Positions 26,281 through 35,286 of a stretch of 64,000 nt of DNA are shown one piece after another. The DNA is taken from contig CANLBJ010000009.1 in NCBI GenBank assembly GCA_947488905.1, positions 59,995 to 123,994 of the forward strand, in the 5' to 3' direction. How positions within the stretch are numbered: position 1 is the first letter of the stretch; each line of letters starts with the position of its first letter. A program made the position numbers and the translations under genes. The notes below the pieces were generated by a model. The model made no database searches, was not told where the DNA came from, and saw only the letters and a program-made list of their open reading frames with translations. The DNA comes from Ulvibacter algarum (GTDB lineage: Bacteria > Bacteroidota > Bacteroidia > Flavobacteriales > Flavobacteriaceae).

Positions 26281-26364
26281 GTCGAAAAGTCGGGTTATAG
26301 CGCGGCTTTACGTGGGTAATATCCTACGATTCTTATTGTTTCGCACGGTATTTGTATAAATTTG
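26281..26364 (+). promoter_or_regulatory. Conserved stem-loop element and promoter of YadA-like gene
   Basis: GTCGAAAAGTCGGGTTA and CGGCTTTACGTGGG repeat the element at 15703 and pair as AAAGTCG/CGGCTTT. Downstream, TTG (26336-26338), an 18-bp spacer and TAAATTTG (26357-26364) fit a Bacteroidetes promoter, which would make the mRNA nearly leaderless. Confidence 0.45.
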
Positions 26365-26368
26365 CAAT

Positions 26369-27973
26369 ATGAAATATTTATTAATTTTTTGTTTGGCATT
26401 TATGCCAGTTTTAGGTTTTGCACAAGTAGGTATTGGTACTACAACTCCAAGGGCATCATTAGAAATATCTAATGATGGGCAAGGAGGTATATTAATCCCT
26501 CAGTTTGCACTCACAGGAAACAATGATACAGCTACAGTTATTAATCCAGAGTCGGGCTCTTTAGTAACAGGGACCTTAGTATTTAATACTACACCGGTAA
26601 CTGGAGCAAATGCCTTAGCTCAAGGATTTGTCTATTGGGACAATGCTTTAGGGATTTGGGTTAATATTACAGATAATCAAGGCCCAAAAAGTTCTTGGGA
26701 TCTTAAAGGAAATATAGTAACAAGTACAGATTTTCTGGGATCAACAAATAACGAATCAGTTTATTTTAAAGCAAATAACACTCAAATAGGTAGACTTCAT
26801 CCTAGTGGTGGTGTTGGTTTTGGATTTGGAAGTACTGCAACAGATAACAATTCTATAGCAATTGGTAATGGATCAAATGCTACACAAAATGCAGTTGCAA
26901 TTGGTTTTGGAGCTAATTCTTTTAATGATGAATCTGTTGCTATTGGTTTTGGTTCTCAAAGTTTTTTTAGAGCATTTGCTGGAGGATACCAAGCTACTAA
27001 TAATGCAAATGAATCTGTAGCAATAGGTTATAGAGCAAATTCTAGTTTTCAATCTTTATCTATAGGATATAATGCAACAACAACTGCAAACGAAACTATT
27101 GCAATAGGTAAGAATACCAGTGCAGCTGGTTTTAAATCTATAGCTATTGGGTCTGATGCTAATACAACAAGTAATGATGATATGGCTATAGGTAATAGGA
27201 GTGCAGCAACTGGACTTCAAAGTACTGCATTAGGAACTAGATCTACAGCTAGTGGACAAAATAGCTCATCTGCAGGAGCTTTTAGTTCTGCTACTGCATC
27301 TAATAGTTCTGCTTTTGGTGCATCTTCAACAGCTCTATCTACTAGAAGTACTGCATTAGGTTATAATACTGAAGCTTCAGGGAATGACGCTACAGCTATT
27401 GGTAGTGGATCTAAGGCGACTGAAGATTATGCTTTAGCTATAGGAGCAACTAGCAGTGTAACTGGAGCAAGAAGTTTAGCTATTGGTTATTCTGCAAAGG
27501 CTACTGCAAATGATGCAACAGCTGTGGGTAGAGCCAGCGAATCTTCTGGTGCAAATTCTTCAGCATTTGGACATCTCTCAAAATCAATAGGATCAAAATC
27601 CACGGCTATAGGTCATTCATCTGAAGCAGCAGGAACAAATTCTTCATCTTTTGGATATATTGCAAATGCAACAGGGAATAACTCAACAGCTATAGGGACA
27701 GTAGCTCAGGCAGCTGGAGATAATAGTACAGCAATTGGTAATGGAGCAAATGCGACGGCAGCAAATACTATTCAATTAGGGAATAATGCTATAACAGATG
27801 TTAAAACAAGTGGTTCAATAACTGCTAATTCATACAAACTTGAGAATTTAAATACAGCGCCAGCTAGTGCAACTGCTACTGGAACAAAAGGAGAAATACG
27901 TGTAACAGCAACTCATATTTATGTATGTACTGCAACTAATACTTGGGTGCGTTCTGCATTAACTACTTGGTAA
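26369..27973 (+). CDS. YadA-head-like repeat protein, secreted
   Basis: 534 residues. Signal peptide to about 19 (FCLAFMPVLGFAQ), then VGIGTTTPRASLEI, a motif common in flavobacterial surface proteins. From about 150 to 490 it is a run of some two dozen 14-residue repeats of the type AIGxxAxAxGxxSxAxG, the left-handed beta roll of trimeric autotransporter heads. It lacks the YadA coiled-coil stalk and beta-barrel anchor and also a T9SS sorting domain, ending ...IYVCTATNTWVRSALTTW. So it is head-like and exported, with unknown attachment. Single gene with promoter and terminator. Confidence 0.8.
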   Translation: MKYLLIFCLAFMPVLGFAQVGIGTTTPRASLEISNDGQGGILIPQFALTGNNDTATVINPESGSLVTGTLVFNTTPVTGANALAQGFVYWDNALGIWVNITDNQGPKSSWDLKGNIVTSTDFLGSTNNESVYFKANNTQIGRLHPSGGVGFGFGSTATDNNSIAIGNGSNATQNAVAIGFGANSFNDESVAIGFGSQSFFRAFAGGYQATNNANESVAIGYRANSSFQSLSIGYNATTTANETIAIGKNTSAAGFKSIAIGSDANTTSNDDMAIGNRSAATGLQSTALGTRSTASGQNSSSAGAFSSATASNSSAFGASSTALSTRSTALGYNTEASGNDATAIGSGSKATEDYALAIGATSSVTGARSLAIGYSAKATANDATAVGRASESSGANSSAFGHLSKSIGSKSTAIGHSSEAAGTNSSSFGYIANATGNNSTAIGTVAQAAGDNSTAIGNGANATAANTIQLGNNAITDVKTSGSITANSYKLENLNTAPASATATGTKGEIRVTATHIYVCTATNTWVRSALTTW

Positions 27974-28003
27974 TAAAATTTATAAGTTTTTACTATTTCA
28001 TAT

Positions 28004-28039
28004 AAAAAAAGGGCTACTTATAATAAGTAGCCCTTTTTT
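28004..28039. terminator. Bidirectional terminator
   Basis: AAAAAAGGGCTACTTAT pairs with ATAAGTAGCCCTTTTTT; lies between convergent genes and serves both. Confidence 0.92.
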
Positions 28040-28054
28040 GTTTATTCAATTAGC

Positions 28055-29263
28055 TTACAAAACTCCTACAGTAACCATACATTCACGCATCATTGCGTAT
28101 GTACGTTCTATATCTGCATCAAGCCCAATAGAAAAACGAATTAGACCATCGCTTAATCCCATTGCCTTTTGTTCATCTTCAGGTATTTCAGAAGAAGTAG
28201 AAGAACCTGGTGCACTAAATAACGTTTTGTAGAAACCTAAACTTACTGCTAAGTATCCTAGATTTTTCTCTTGCATTAATTCCATTAAAGCATTTGCTTT
28301 ATCTAAAGAGCCAGCGTCAATGGTTAGCATACCACCAAAACCGTATTGAGCATTCATTTGTTTTTTCATAAGCTCGTGACCTGGATGAGATGGTAGACCT
28401 GGGTAGACTGTTCTTAAACCGTCTGCCTCAAATTTTTCTGCGAGATACAATCCATTTCTACTGTGTTGTTGCATTCTTATATGTAGTGTGCGTAGGTTTT
28501 TAAGAATACTAGCAGCTCTTAAGCTGTCCATAGAGGCTCCTAGAAGCATACAAGCGCCATCATTTACGTTTCTTAACGTGTCTATCAACTCTTGAGAGCC
28601 ACAAACTACACCGCCCATTGTATCACTAGCACCGTTAATAAACTTGGTTAAACTATGCATCACCACATCTGCACCAAGCTTGGCTGGCGATATTGATAAT
28701 GGAGAAAATGTGTTATCTACCAATAAAGGAAGGTTGTGTTTTTTTGCTATTTTAGATAAGCCTTCAATATCTGCTATTTCTAATAATGGGTTGCTCACGC
28801 ACTCACAAAAGATAGCCTTAGTGTCTGGAGTGATCGCAGCTTCTACAATATCAAGTTTTGTGATGTCTACAAATGTGGTGCTAATGTTAAGTCTTGGCGC
28901 AAAGTTTTTTAAGAAAGCATATGTACCACCATAAATAGTACGACTAGAAACTATATGATCTCCTGCTTGACAAAACTGTAAAAGGGTAGGGGTGATAGCT
29001 CCCATACCACTAGCAGCCACGTTTGCTGTTTCTGTACCTTCCATAGCAGCAAGTGCTTCGCCTAAATATAGGTTAGAAGGTGTTGAGTGTCGCGAGTATA
29101 AATAGCAACCATCTGCATTACCCTCAAAAGTGTCAAACATTGTTTTTGCAGACAAAAAGGTGTAAGTTGATGAGTCTGATATAGAAGGATTCACGCCTCC
29201 AAATTCTCCAAAATATTGTAAATCTTGAATGTTATTAGCTGGTTTAAATTTTTTATCTGCCAT
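28055..29263 (-). CDS. Cys/Met-metabolism PLP enzyme (methionine gamma-lyase-like)
   Basis: 402 residues of the cystathionine gamma-synthase/lyase family. PLP Lys in HSLTKFINGASD, SGMGAI phosphate loop, YSRHSTPSN, and SxAPGSSTSSEIP near the C-terminus where family members bind the substrate carboxylate. The residue where methionine gamma-lyase has a reactive Cys (YGCT) is Gly here (YGGT), so lyase versus synthase activity is open. Divergent from an Lrp-family regulator, which fits amino-acid-controlled expression. Confidence 0.85.
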   Translation of the reverse strand: MADKKFKPANNIQDLQYFGEFGGVNPSISDSSTYTFLSAKTMFDTFEGNADGCYLYSRHSTPSNLYLGEALAAMEGTETANVAASGMGAITPTLLQFCQAGDHIVSSRTIYGGTYAFLKNFAPRLNISTTFVDITKLDIVEAAITPDTKAIFCECVSNPLLEIADIEGLSKIAKKHNLPLLVDNTFSPLSISPAKLGADVVMHSLTKFINGASDTMGGVVCGSQELIDTLRNVNDGACMLLGASMDSLRAASILKNLRTLHIRMQQHSRNGLYLAEKFEADGLRTVYPGLPSHPGHELMKKQMNAQYGFGGMLTIDAGSLDKANALMELMQEKNLGYLAVSLGFYKTLFSAPGSSTSSEIPEDEQKAMGLSDGLIRFSIGLDADIERTYAMMRECMVTVGVL

Positions 29264-29309
29264 AATTATAGTGTTTTCTTCGGAAATGTGCCGTTGTTGT
29301 TAATTTAAT

Positions 29310-29340
29310 CAAATGTAGTGTAAGGCAGATAATTTGTCAA
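29310..29340 (-). promoter_or_regulatory. Promoter of the PLP enzyme gene
   Basis: On the minus strand TTG (29340-29338), a 20-bp spacer and TACATTTG (29317-29310) fit both elements of the Bacteroidetes consensus. Confidence 0.65.
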
Positions 29341-29445
29341 TAAGGGCGGTGTTATTTAGTTTAATGATCTTAAATTGTTTAATATTTCAGAAATAAAATC
29401 TAAACCTTTTCTTGAGAATTAATACATTTACGAAAATTTTTCTAA

Positions 29446-29904
29446 ATGAAATTAGACTCAATTGACAAAAAACTACTGGAAGAGCTGCAACGAGATTGCA
29501 AACAAACTAATAAAGAACTTTCTGCAAAATTAAATCTATCTGTAACCGCCATTTATGAGCGTATTAAAAAATTAGAACGCAGCCATTTAATAAAACAGTA
29601 TGTTGCTTTATTAGACAAGAAACAACTTGACTTAGGTTTTATGGTTTTTTGCCATATAAAATTAACACAACATAGTGAAAAACACATTGTTGAGTTTGAG
29701 GCAGAAGCCACAAAATTGCAAGAAGTTCTAGAGTGTTTTCATGTAAGTGGAGAGTATGATTATTTATTAAAAGTTGTGGTAAAAGATATGCAGCATTTTA
29801 GAGAGTTTATGATGAATAAATTAACATCATTACAGCATATAGGGAGTACACAGAGTTCTTTTTCTATAAACGAAGTGAAAAACACAACCGCTGTGAGTTT
29901 ATAA
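29446..29904 (+). CDS. Lrp/AsnC-family regulator
   Basis: 152 residues. N-terminal helix-turn-helix (DSIDKKLLEELQRDCKQTNKELS, TAIYERIKKLE) and C-terminal RAM ligand-binding domain (VLECFHVSGEYDYLLKVVVKD). Amino-acid-responsive regulator, probably of the divergent PLP enzyme gene 182 bp away. The intergenic stretch contains ATTTCAGAAAT at 29394. Confidence 0.92.
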   Translation: MKLDSIDKKLLEELQRDCKQTNKELSAKLNLSVTAIYERIKKLERSHLIKQYVALLDKKQLDLGFMVFCHIKLTQHSEKHIVEFEAEATKLQEVLECFHVSGEYDYLLKVVVKDMQHFREFMMNKLTSLQHIGSTQSSFSINEVKNTTAVSL

Positions 29905-30053
29905 CATTACTAACATTTTCCTGAAAAAAAAATAGTTGTCACTTCAGAAATTTTAAGAGTTTAAAACTGCTTTTAGGTTTTGTTGTTTTTGATAAAATTA
30001 AAAGCTCAGGCAACCATAAGTAAAAATATCACGTCTTATAATAAAAGCATCTT

Positions 30054-31649
30054 ATGAAAAAATTTACCTACTTAAGTTTACTGTTACTACTTATCTCTTC
30101 TTGCGGAAGCGTAGAGAAATACAATGCTGAGATTCTAGAACTACACAGCCCAGCTGAGTTACGAGAAGATATTGATAAAACCTATAGTTTGTTAAAAAAG
30201 GCACACCCTAAATTGTATCAATACATCTCTCAAGAGCGATTAGATTTTAAATTTGATAGTTTAAAAACAGCAATGAATACACCTTTAACTAGCTATCAAT
30301 TTTATAATAGTATTGCACCGGTGGTAAAGACTATAGGACAAGGACACATAGGGATGGCTGCGCCTAGTTTAAAAAGAACTAAAGAAGAGAAAAAGTATTA
30401 CAAAAATAAAAAATTCAACTTTAACTCTATTCAGTTTGAGAATGTTGAAGACAGAATATTTGTGACTGGTGCTAAAGGTGTAGACTCTGTTTTAATAGGT
30501 GCCGAGTTAATTAAACTAGAAGATGAGACACCACAAAGGCTAATTGAAAAATATAAAAAAAATGTAGCTTCAGATGGTTATAATACTACATTGCAAGACA
30601 GGTTTATTGCATCGCGACTCACACGTTATTATTATAATGAGTATGGAGTTTTAGATACCATAAATGCTACTTTTAAAAAGAAGGGTGCTGTAATTAATAA
30701 GATGTTTAAATGGGAAAAAAAAGTAAGTACCCAAGATTCATTGATCGCTGTAAGTAAAGATAGTTTAGCAGCTCTTAATCCTGTTAAATTGACAAAAGTA
30801 GCACGTAAAATAAAAAGAGATTCTATAAAAGTTGTTGAAGAATATAAAGCTACACACGGTTACAATAGTGACACAGATACTTACAATAGAATGTTGAGTT
30901 TTATAGGTAAAGACAGTATCGTTGCCTATATGAAAATAAGAGGTTTTACAAATGCAGATTATAAAACTTTTTATGAAGAAGCATTTAAGGAAATAGATAG
31001 TGTAAAAGCTACAGATTTAATCATTGATTTAAGAGATAATACAGGAGGGCGCGTAGTTGAGATAAATGAACTTTTTGGTTATATGACAGATAAGGAGTAC
31101 ATAATGTATAATGAGAGTGAGACTATGAGTAGAACACCTGTAATTAATTATTTAACTAGTAATACTAACCCGCTAGTTGTAAGGACAATTGGAGTAGTAT
31201 TGTCTCCTTTTTTATTAACTCACAATTTAATCAAAACCAAAAAACGTGACGGAAAACTCTTCTACAAATTAAAAGGTGTAAAACCTCTAAAGCCTAAAGA
31301 AAATAATTTTAAGGGTAAAGTTTATGTGTTAATAAATGGAAGCTCATTTTCTGCATCATCCGTTTTTTCTACAAATATGAAAAGAGATAAGCGCGCCATT
31401 TTTGTGGGTCAAGAAACGGGCGGATCACATAATGGAACGGTAGCAGGCATGATGAGAGGATACGAGATGCCTAACTCTAAAGTTAAAATAAAAATGGGTA
31501 TGTTGCAAGTAGAGTCGCCATACAAAGTAGAACCAGATGGCTACGGAGTAATGCCAGATGTAGAGATTATACCAACAATAGCAGATAGAGAAGCTGGCAT
31601 AGATCCAGAAATAGAATGGGTTTTAAAAGACATTGAATCAAAGAAGTAG
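30054..31649 (+). CDS. S41-family peptidase, lipoprotein
   Basis: 531 residues. Lipobox SLLLLLISSC ends at about Cys17. The S41 core has DLIIDLRDNTGGRV, the nucleophile region LINGSSFSASSVFS and GQETGGSHNG. A PDZ-like part may sit at about 130-170. C-terminal-processing-type serine protease anchored in the envelope; the family uses a Ser-Lys or Ser-His-Glu site, and the target is unknown. Single gene. Confidence 0.87.
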   Translation: MKKFTYLSLLLLLISSCGSVEKYNAEILELHSPAELREDIDKTYSLLKKAHPKLYQYISQERLDFKFDSLKTAMNTPLTSYQFYNSIAPVVKTIGQGHIGMAAPSLKRTKEEKKYYKNKKFNFNSIQFENVEDRIFVTGAKGVDSVLIGAELIKLEDETPQRLIEKYKKNVASDGYNTTLQDRFIASRLTRYYYNEYGVLDTINATFKKKGAVINKMFKWEKKVSTQDSLIAVSKDSLAALNPVKLTKVARKIKRDSIKVVEEYKATHGYNSDTDTYNRMLSFIGKDSIVAYMKIRGFTNADYKTFYEEAFKEIDSVKATDLIIDLRDNTGGRVVEINELFGYMTDKEYIMYNESETMSRTPVINYLTSNTNPLVVRTIGVVLSPFLLTHNLIKTKKRDGKLFYKLKGVKPLKPKENNFKGKVYVLINGSSFSASSVFSTNMKRDKRAIFVGQETGGSHNGTVAGMMRGYEMPNSKVKIKMGMLQVESPYKVEPDGYGVMPDVEIIPTIADREAGIDPEIEWVLKDIESKK

Positions 31650-31794
31650 ACATCTGTAGAGTAGGTGCTCTTTTTTATTAAATATCCTATTTAGCTAGAA
31701 TTGCTTTCTTTTTTTCAATTCTGCCTTGGCAAAACGTTCTTTCTTCTTACAGCAATAGCGGTTTATTTATCAAATTGTAAACCTTTATTAAAAA

Positions 31795-31826
31795 TTGGGG
31801 ATTGGAATAACAAAATTGTATTTTTG
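31795..31826 (+). promoter_or_regulatory. Promoter of lpd
   Basis: TTG (31795-31797 region), a 21-bp spacer and TATTTTTG (31819-31826), 54 bp before the start codon. Both elements fit the flavobacterial consensus. Confidence 0.6.
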
Positions 31827-31880
31827 TATTATAAATAAACTTGCCTTGTCTAAAAGGTATACAATTTAAAAACAAAATTT

Positions 31881-33281
31881 ATGAGTCAATATGATGTAGC
31901 CGTAATAGGTTCGGGACCTGGTGGGTATGTAGCAGCAATACGTTGTGCACAATTAGGAATGAAAACTGCCATTATTGAGAAATACAATACCTTAGGAGGT
32001 ACTTGCCTTAATGTGGGGTGTATACCTAGTAAAGCACTTTTAGATTCTTCGCATCATTATGAAGAAGCAATAAAACATTTTGCAGATCACGGTATTGAGA
32101 TTCCTGGAGAAGTAAAAATTAACTTCAAGAAAATGATTGAACGTAAAGGTTCTGTTGTTGAGCAAACTACAAAGGGAATTGAGTTTTTAATGAGCAAAAA
32201 CAAGATTGATGTTTATACAGGTATGGGTTCATTTAAAGATGCAACACATATTGAGATTAAAGGTGATAAAACAGAAACAATTGAGGCAAAAAACACCATT
32301 ATTGCTACAGGTAGTAAGCCTTCAACATTGCCGTTTATTACTTTAGATAAAGAAAGAGTAATCACATCTACAGAAGCATTAAAGCTATCAGAAATTCCTA
32401 AACACATGGTTGTTATAGGTGGTGGTGTTATAGGTCTAGAGTTAGGTCAAGTTTACCGTAGACTAGGTGCAGAGGTTTCTGTAATAGAATATATGGACCG
32501 CATTATCCCAACAATGGATAGCGCTCAGAGTAAAGAATTAGCAAAGGCGATGAAAAAGCAAGGTGTAAAATTCTTCCTTTCTCATAAAGTATCTAATGTT
32601 TCTAGAAATGGAGATGAAGTAACAGTTACTGCAACAGATAAAAAAGACAAAGAAGTAACCTTCACCGGTGACTATTGCTTAGTTTCTGTAGGACGTAAAC
32701 CTTATACAGATGGACTAGGATTAGATAATGCAGGTGTAAAAGTAACAGAGCGTGGGCAAATAGATGTAAACGATCAGTTACAAACTAATGTGTCAAACAT
32801 ATATGCAATTGGTGATGTAATTAAAGGAGCTATGTTAGCCCACAAAGCAAGTGAAGAGGGAACCCTTGTTGCTGAAATATTAGCGGGTCAAAAACCACAC
32901 ATAAATTATAACTTAATCCCGGGTGTAGTATACACTTGGCCAGAAGTTGCAAGTGTAGGTAAAACCGAAGAGCAATTAAAAGAGGCAAAAATAGAATACA
33001 AATCTGGACAATTCCCTATGCGTGCTTTAGGTAGAAGTAGAGCAAGTGGAGATACAGAAGGTTTTGTAAAAATCTTAAGCGATAAAACTACAGATGAGGT
33101 GCTAGGTGTACATATGGTTGGAGCACGTTGTGCAGACCTTATTGCAGAAGCAGTTACTGCTATGGAGTTTAGAGCAAGTGCAGAAGATATTGCTCGTATG
33201 AGTCACGCACACCCTACCTATGCAGAAGCAGTTAAAGAAGCAGCATTAGCAGCAACAGATGACAGAGCTTTACATATTTAA
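31881..33281 (+). CDS. lpdA: Dihydrolipoyl dehydrogenase
   Basis: 466 residues. FAD motif GSGPGG, redox disulfide GGTCLNVGCIPSK, NAD motif VVIGGGVIGLELG and the C-terminal HAHPTYAE with the active His-Glu pair. E3 subunit of pyruvate/2-oxoglutarate dehydrogenase complexes; it stands alone here, so it presumably serves complexes encoded elsewhere. Followed by a terminator. Confidence 0.97.
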   Translation: MSQYDVAVIGSGPGGYVAAIRCAQLGMKTAIIEKYNTLGGTCLNVGCIPSKALLDSSHHYEEAIKHFADHGIEIPGEVKINFKKMIERKGSVVEQTTKGIEFLMSKNKIDVYTGMGSFKDATHIEIKGDKTETIEAKNTIIATGSKPSTLPFITLDKERVITSTEALKLSEIPKHMVVIGGGVIGLELGQVYRRLGAEVSVIEYMDRIIPTMDSAQSKELAKAMKKQGVKFFLSHKVSNVSRNGDEVTVTATDKKDKEVTFTGDYCLVSVGRKPYTDGLGLDNAGVKVTERGQIDVNDQLQTNVSNIYAIGDVIKGAMLAHKASEEGTLVAEILAGQKPHINYNLIPGVVYTWPEVASVGKTEEQLKEAKIEYKSGQFPMRALGRSRASGDTEGFVKILSDKTTDEVLGVHMVGARCADLIAEAVTAMEFRASAEDIARMSHAHPTYAEAVKEAALAATDDRALHI

Positions 33282-33303
33282 TATTTAAATAGTAAATAAC
33301 ATT

Positions 33304-33336
33304 AAAGCCATTTTGAATTTTTCAAAATGGCTTTTT
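33304..33336 (+). terminator. Terminator after lpd
   Basis: AAAGCCATTTTGAA pairs with TTCAAAATGGCTTT, followed by T run. Confidence 0.9.
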
Positions 33337-33493
33337 GTTTTTGATATCTTTGTTAGGGAGGATACCAAAACCAGAATAGAAAAACGTCAGATTTAGAGCA
33401 GTCAATATCCATCTAACTGATAAAAGTGTAATGACACCACCAACATTCTGCTTCATATTAGACAATAATTAAGATTAAATAACACAAGTTTAA

Positions 33494-34789
33494 ATGCGTC
33501 ATATTGTTACAAAAAACATAGTCCTCACACATGCTTTAAAAACACAACTGTTAAACTGGGCGCAACAGTTTGAAGAAGTAGTGTGGCTAGATTCTAATGA
33601 CCACGTAGATGACAATAGTTCTTATAGAGCGATACTGGCCGTAGATGCCTTTACAGCGATAAAAACAGATAGTAAATTTGCGTTTGATAAACTAGAAGAA
33701 TATCAAACTTTAGCTAAAGACTGGCTGTTTGGTTATTTATCATATGATCTTAAAAACGATGTAGAGCGTTTAACTTCGGTAAATTTTGACGGTTTAGGTT
33801 TCCCAGATTTATATTTCTTTCAACCAAAAAAGGTTTTTCTTTTTACAGAAGATACGGTGACTTTTCAATACCTAAATATGGTAGATGATGAGGTAGAAAG
33901 TGATTGGGAAGAAATAATAAATTTGCCAGAGGTTGATGAAAATGATATTTCCGAAGCTATTAAAATAAGATTGCGTACCTCAAAAGATACCTATGCAAAA
34001 CAAGTGGGGAGGATGCTTAATCATATTAATCGCGGTGATATTTATGAAGCAAATTTTTGCCAAGAGTTTTTTGCAGAAAACGTGACTATAGATCCTGTGA
34101 AGTCTTTTATTCATCTTAACGAAATTTCAACACCACCCTTTGCTACTTTTTTAAAGTTGAATACACATTATGCCCTCTCCTCATCACCAGAACGTTATTT
34201 AAAAAAGACAGGAACCGCTATCGTTTCTCAACCCATAAAAGGTACCGCAAAAAGGCTAGAAGACCCCGAGGCAGATGCGGCAATGATTGAGCAATTGCAT
34301 AATGATACTAAAGAACGCAGCGAGAATATAATGATCACAGATCTAGTGCGCAATGATCTTTCTAGAATAGCAGAAAAAGGAACGGTGACCGTAAATGAAC
34401 TTTGTAAAGTGTATTCTTTTAAGCAAGTACACCAGATGATATCTACCATAAGCTGTAAAGTGGCAAATGATGTTTCTCCTGTTACTATTTTAAAGAACAC
34501 ATACCCAATGGGTAGTATGACGGGAGCACCAAAAGTAGCAGCAATGAAAATTATAGAGAAACTAGAAGACACAAAACGTGGCTTATATAGTGGTGCTGTA
34601 GGTTATTTTACTCCAGAAGGTGATTTTGACTTTAACGTTATTATAAGAAGCATTTTATATAATGCTACAGAAAAATACGTTAGCTTTTCTGTGGGTGGAG
34701 CCATCACCGCAAACTCAATTATTGAAAACGAATATGAAGAGTGCTTGCTTAAAGCAAAGGCAATGCGCGAGGTTTTAGAACGTGGGTAA
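33494..34789 (+). CDS. pabB: Aminodeoxychorismate synthase component I-like
   Basis: 431 residues of the chorismate-binding family. Motifs IKGTAKR, SERSENIMITDLVRNDLS, GSMTGAPKVAAMKIIEKLE and SVGGAITANS are complete. Lys in IKGTAKR supports PabB (4-amino-4-deoxychorismate, folate pathway); isolation from trp genes agrees. A TATCTTTG box lies at 33345-33352. First gene of a run reaching 40877. Confidence 0.88.
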   Translation: MRHIVTKNIVLTHALKTQLLNWAQQFEEVVWLDSNDHVDDNSSYRAILAVDAFTAIKTDSKFAFDKLEEYQTLAKDWLFGYLSYDLKNDVERLTSVNFDGLGFPDLYFFQPKKVFLFTEDTVTFQYLNMVDDEVESDWEEIINLPEVDENDISEAIKIRLRTSKDTYAKQVGRMLNHINRGDIYEANFCQEFFAENVTIDPVKSFIHLNEISTPPFATFLKLNTHYALSSSPERYLKKTGTAIVSQPIKGTAKRLEDPEADAAMIEQLHNDTKERSENIMITDLVRNDLSRIAEKGTVTVNELCKVYSFKQVHQMISTISCKVANDVSPVTILKNTYPMGSMTGAPKVAAMKIIEKLEDTKRGLYSGAVGYFTPEGDFDFNVIIRSILYNATEKYVSFSVGGAITANSIIENEYEECLLKAKAMREVLERG

Positions 34790-34848
34790 ATGAGAATTTT
34801 TAAATTGCAGATGATTTAATTGAGATATTATTTTATAAAAAACATTAA

Positions 34849-35286
34849 ATGAATACCACATTTACAAAACCTTATATTGCCCGAAGAATCACAGCTGGTT
34901 TAATTGATTATTCTATAATTTACGGTTTTACATTCTTTATGATTTCAGTTTTGGGAACACAAAATGTGGATGGGTCTTATTCATTAAACGGTGCTCCAGC
35001 ACTTATCCCTATGGGGTTTTGGTTTATTATGACTGTTGGTCTTGAAAGTGGTTTAGGAGGTACCTTAGGAAACTCTATCGTATCCTTAAAAGCAATACCT
35101 ATTAGTGGTCGTAATAGAAAATTGTCGATTGGAGAATCTTTAAAAAGACACATTCTTGATCCCGTTGATATGTTTTTCTTTGGTATTGTAGGTATAATAA
35201 CAATAAAGAATACAGGTAAAAATCAACGAATTGGAGATTTATGGGCAAAGACCATTGTTGTAAAAATGAATACATTAAATGATTAA
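34849..35286 (+). CDS. RDD-family membrane protein
   Basis: 145 residues, three to four hydrophobic segments. Name-giving residues: RRITAGLIDYSI near the N-terminus and KRHILDPVD later, ending RIGDLWAKTIVV. RDD proteins are inner-membrane proteins, some linked to ion exchange; function here is unknown. Its last 8 bases overlap tilS, so the two are translationally coupled. Confidence 0.85.
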   Translation: MNTTFTKPYIARRITAGLIDYSIIYGFTFFMISVLGTQNVDGSYSLNGAPALIPMGFWFIMTVGLESGLGGTLGNSIVSLKAIPISGRNRKLSIGESLKRHILDPVDMFFFGIVGIITIKNTGKNQRIGDLWAKTIVVKMNTLND

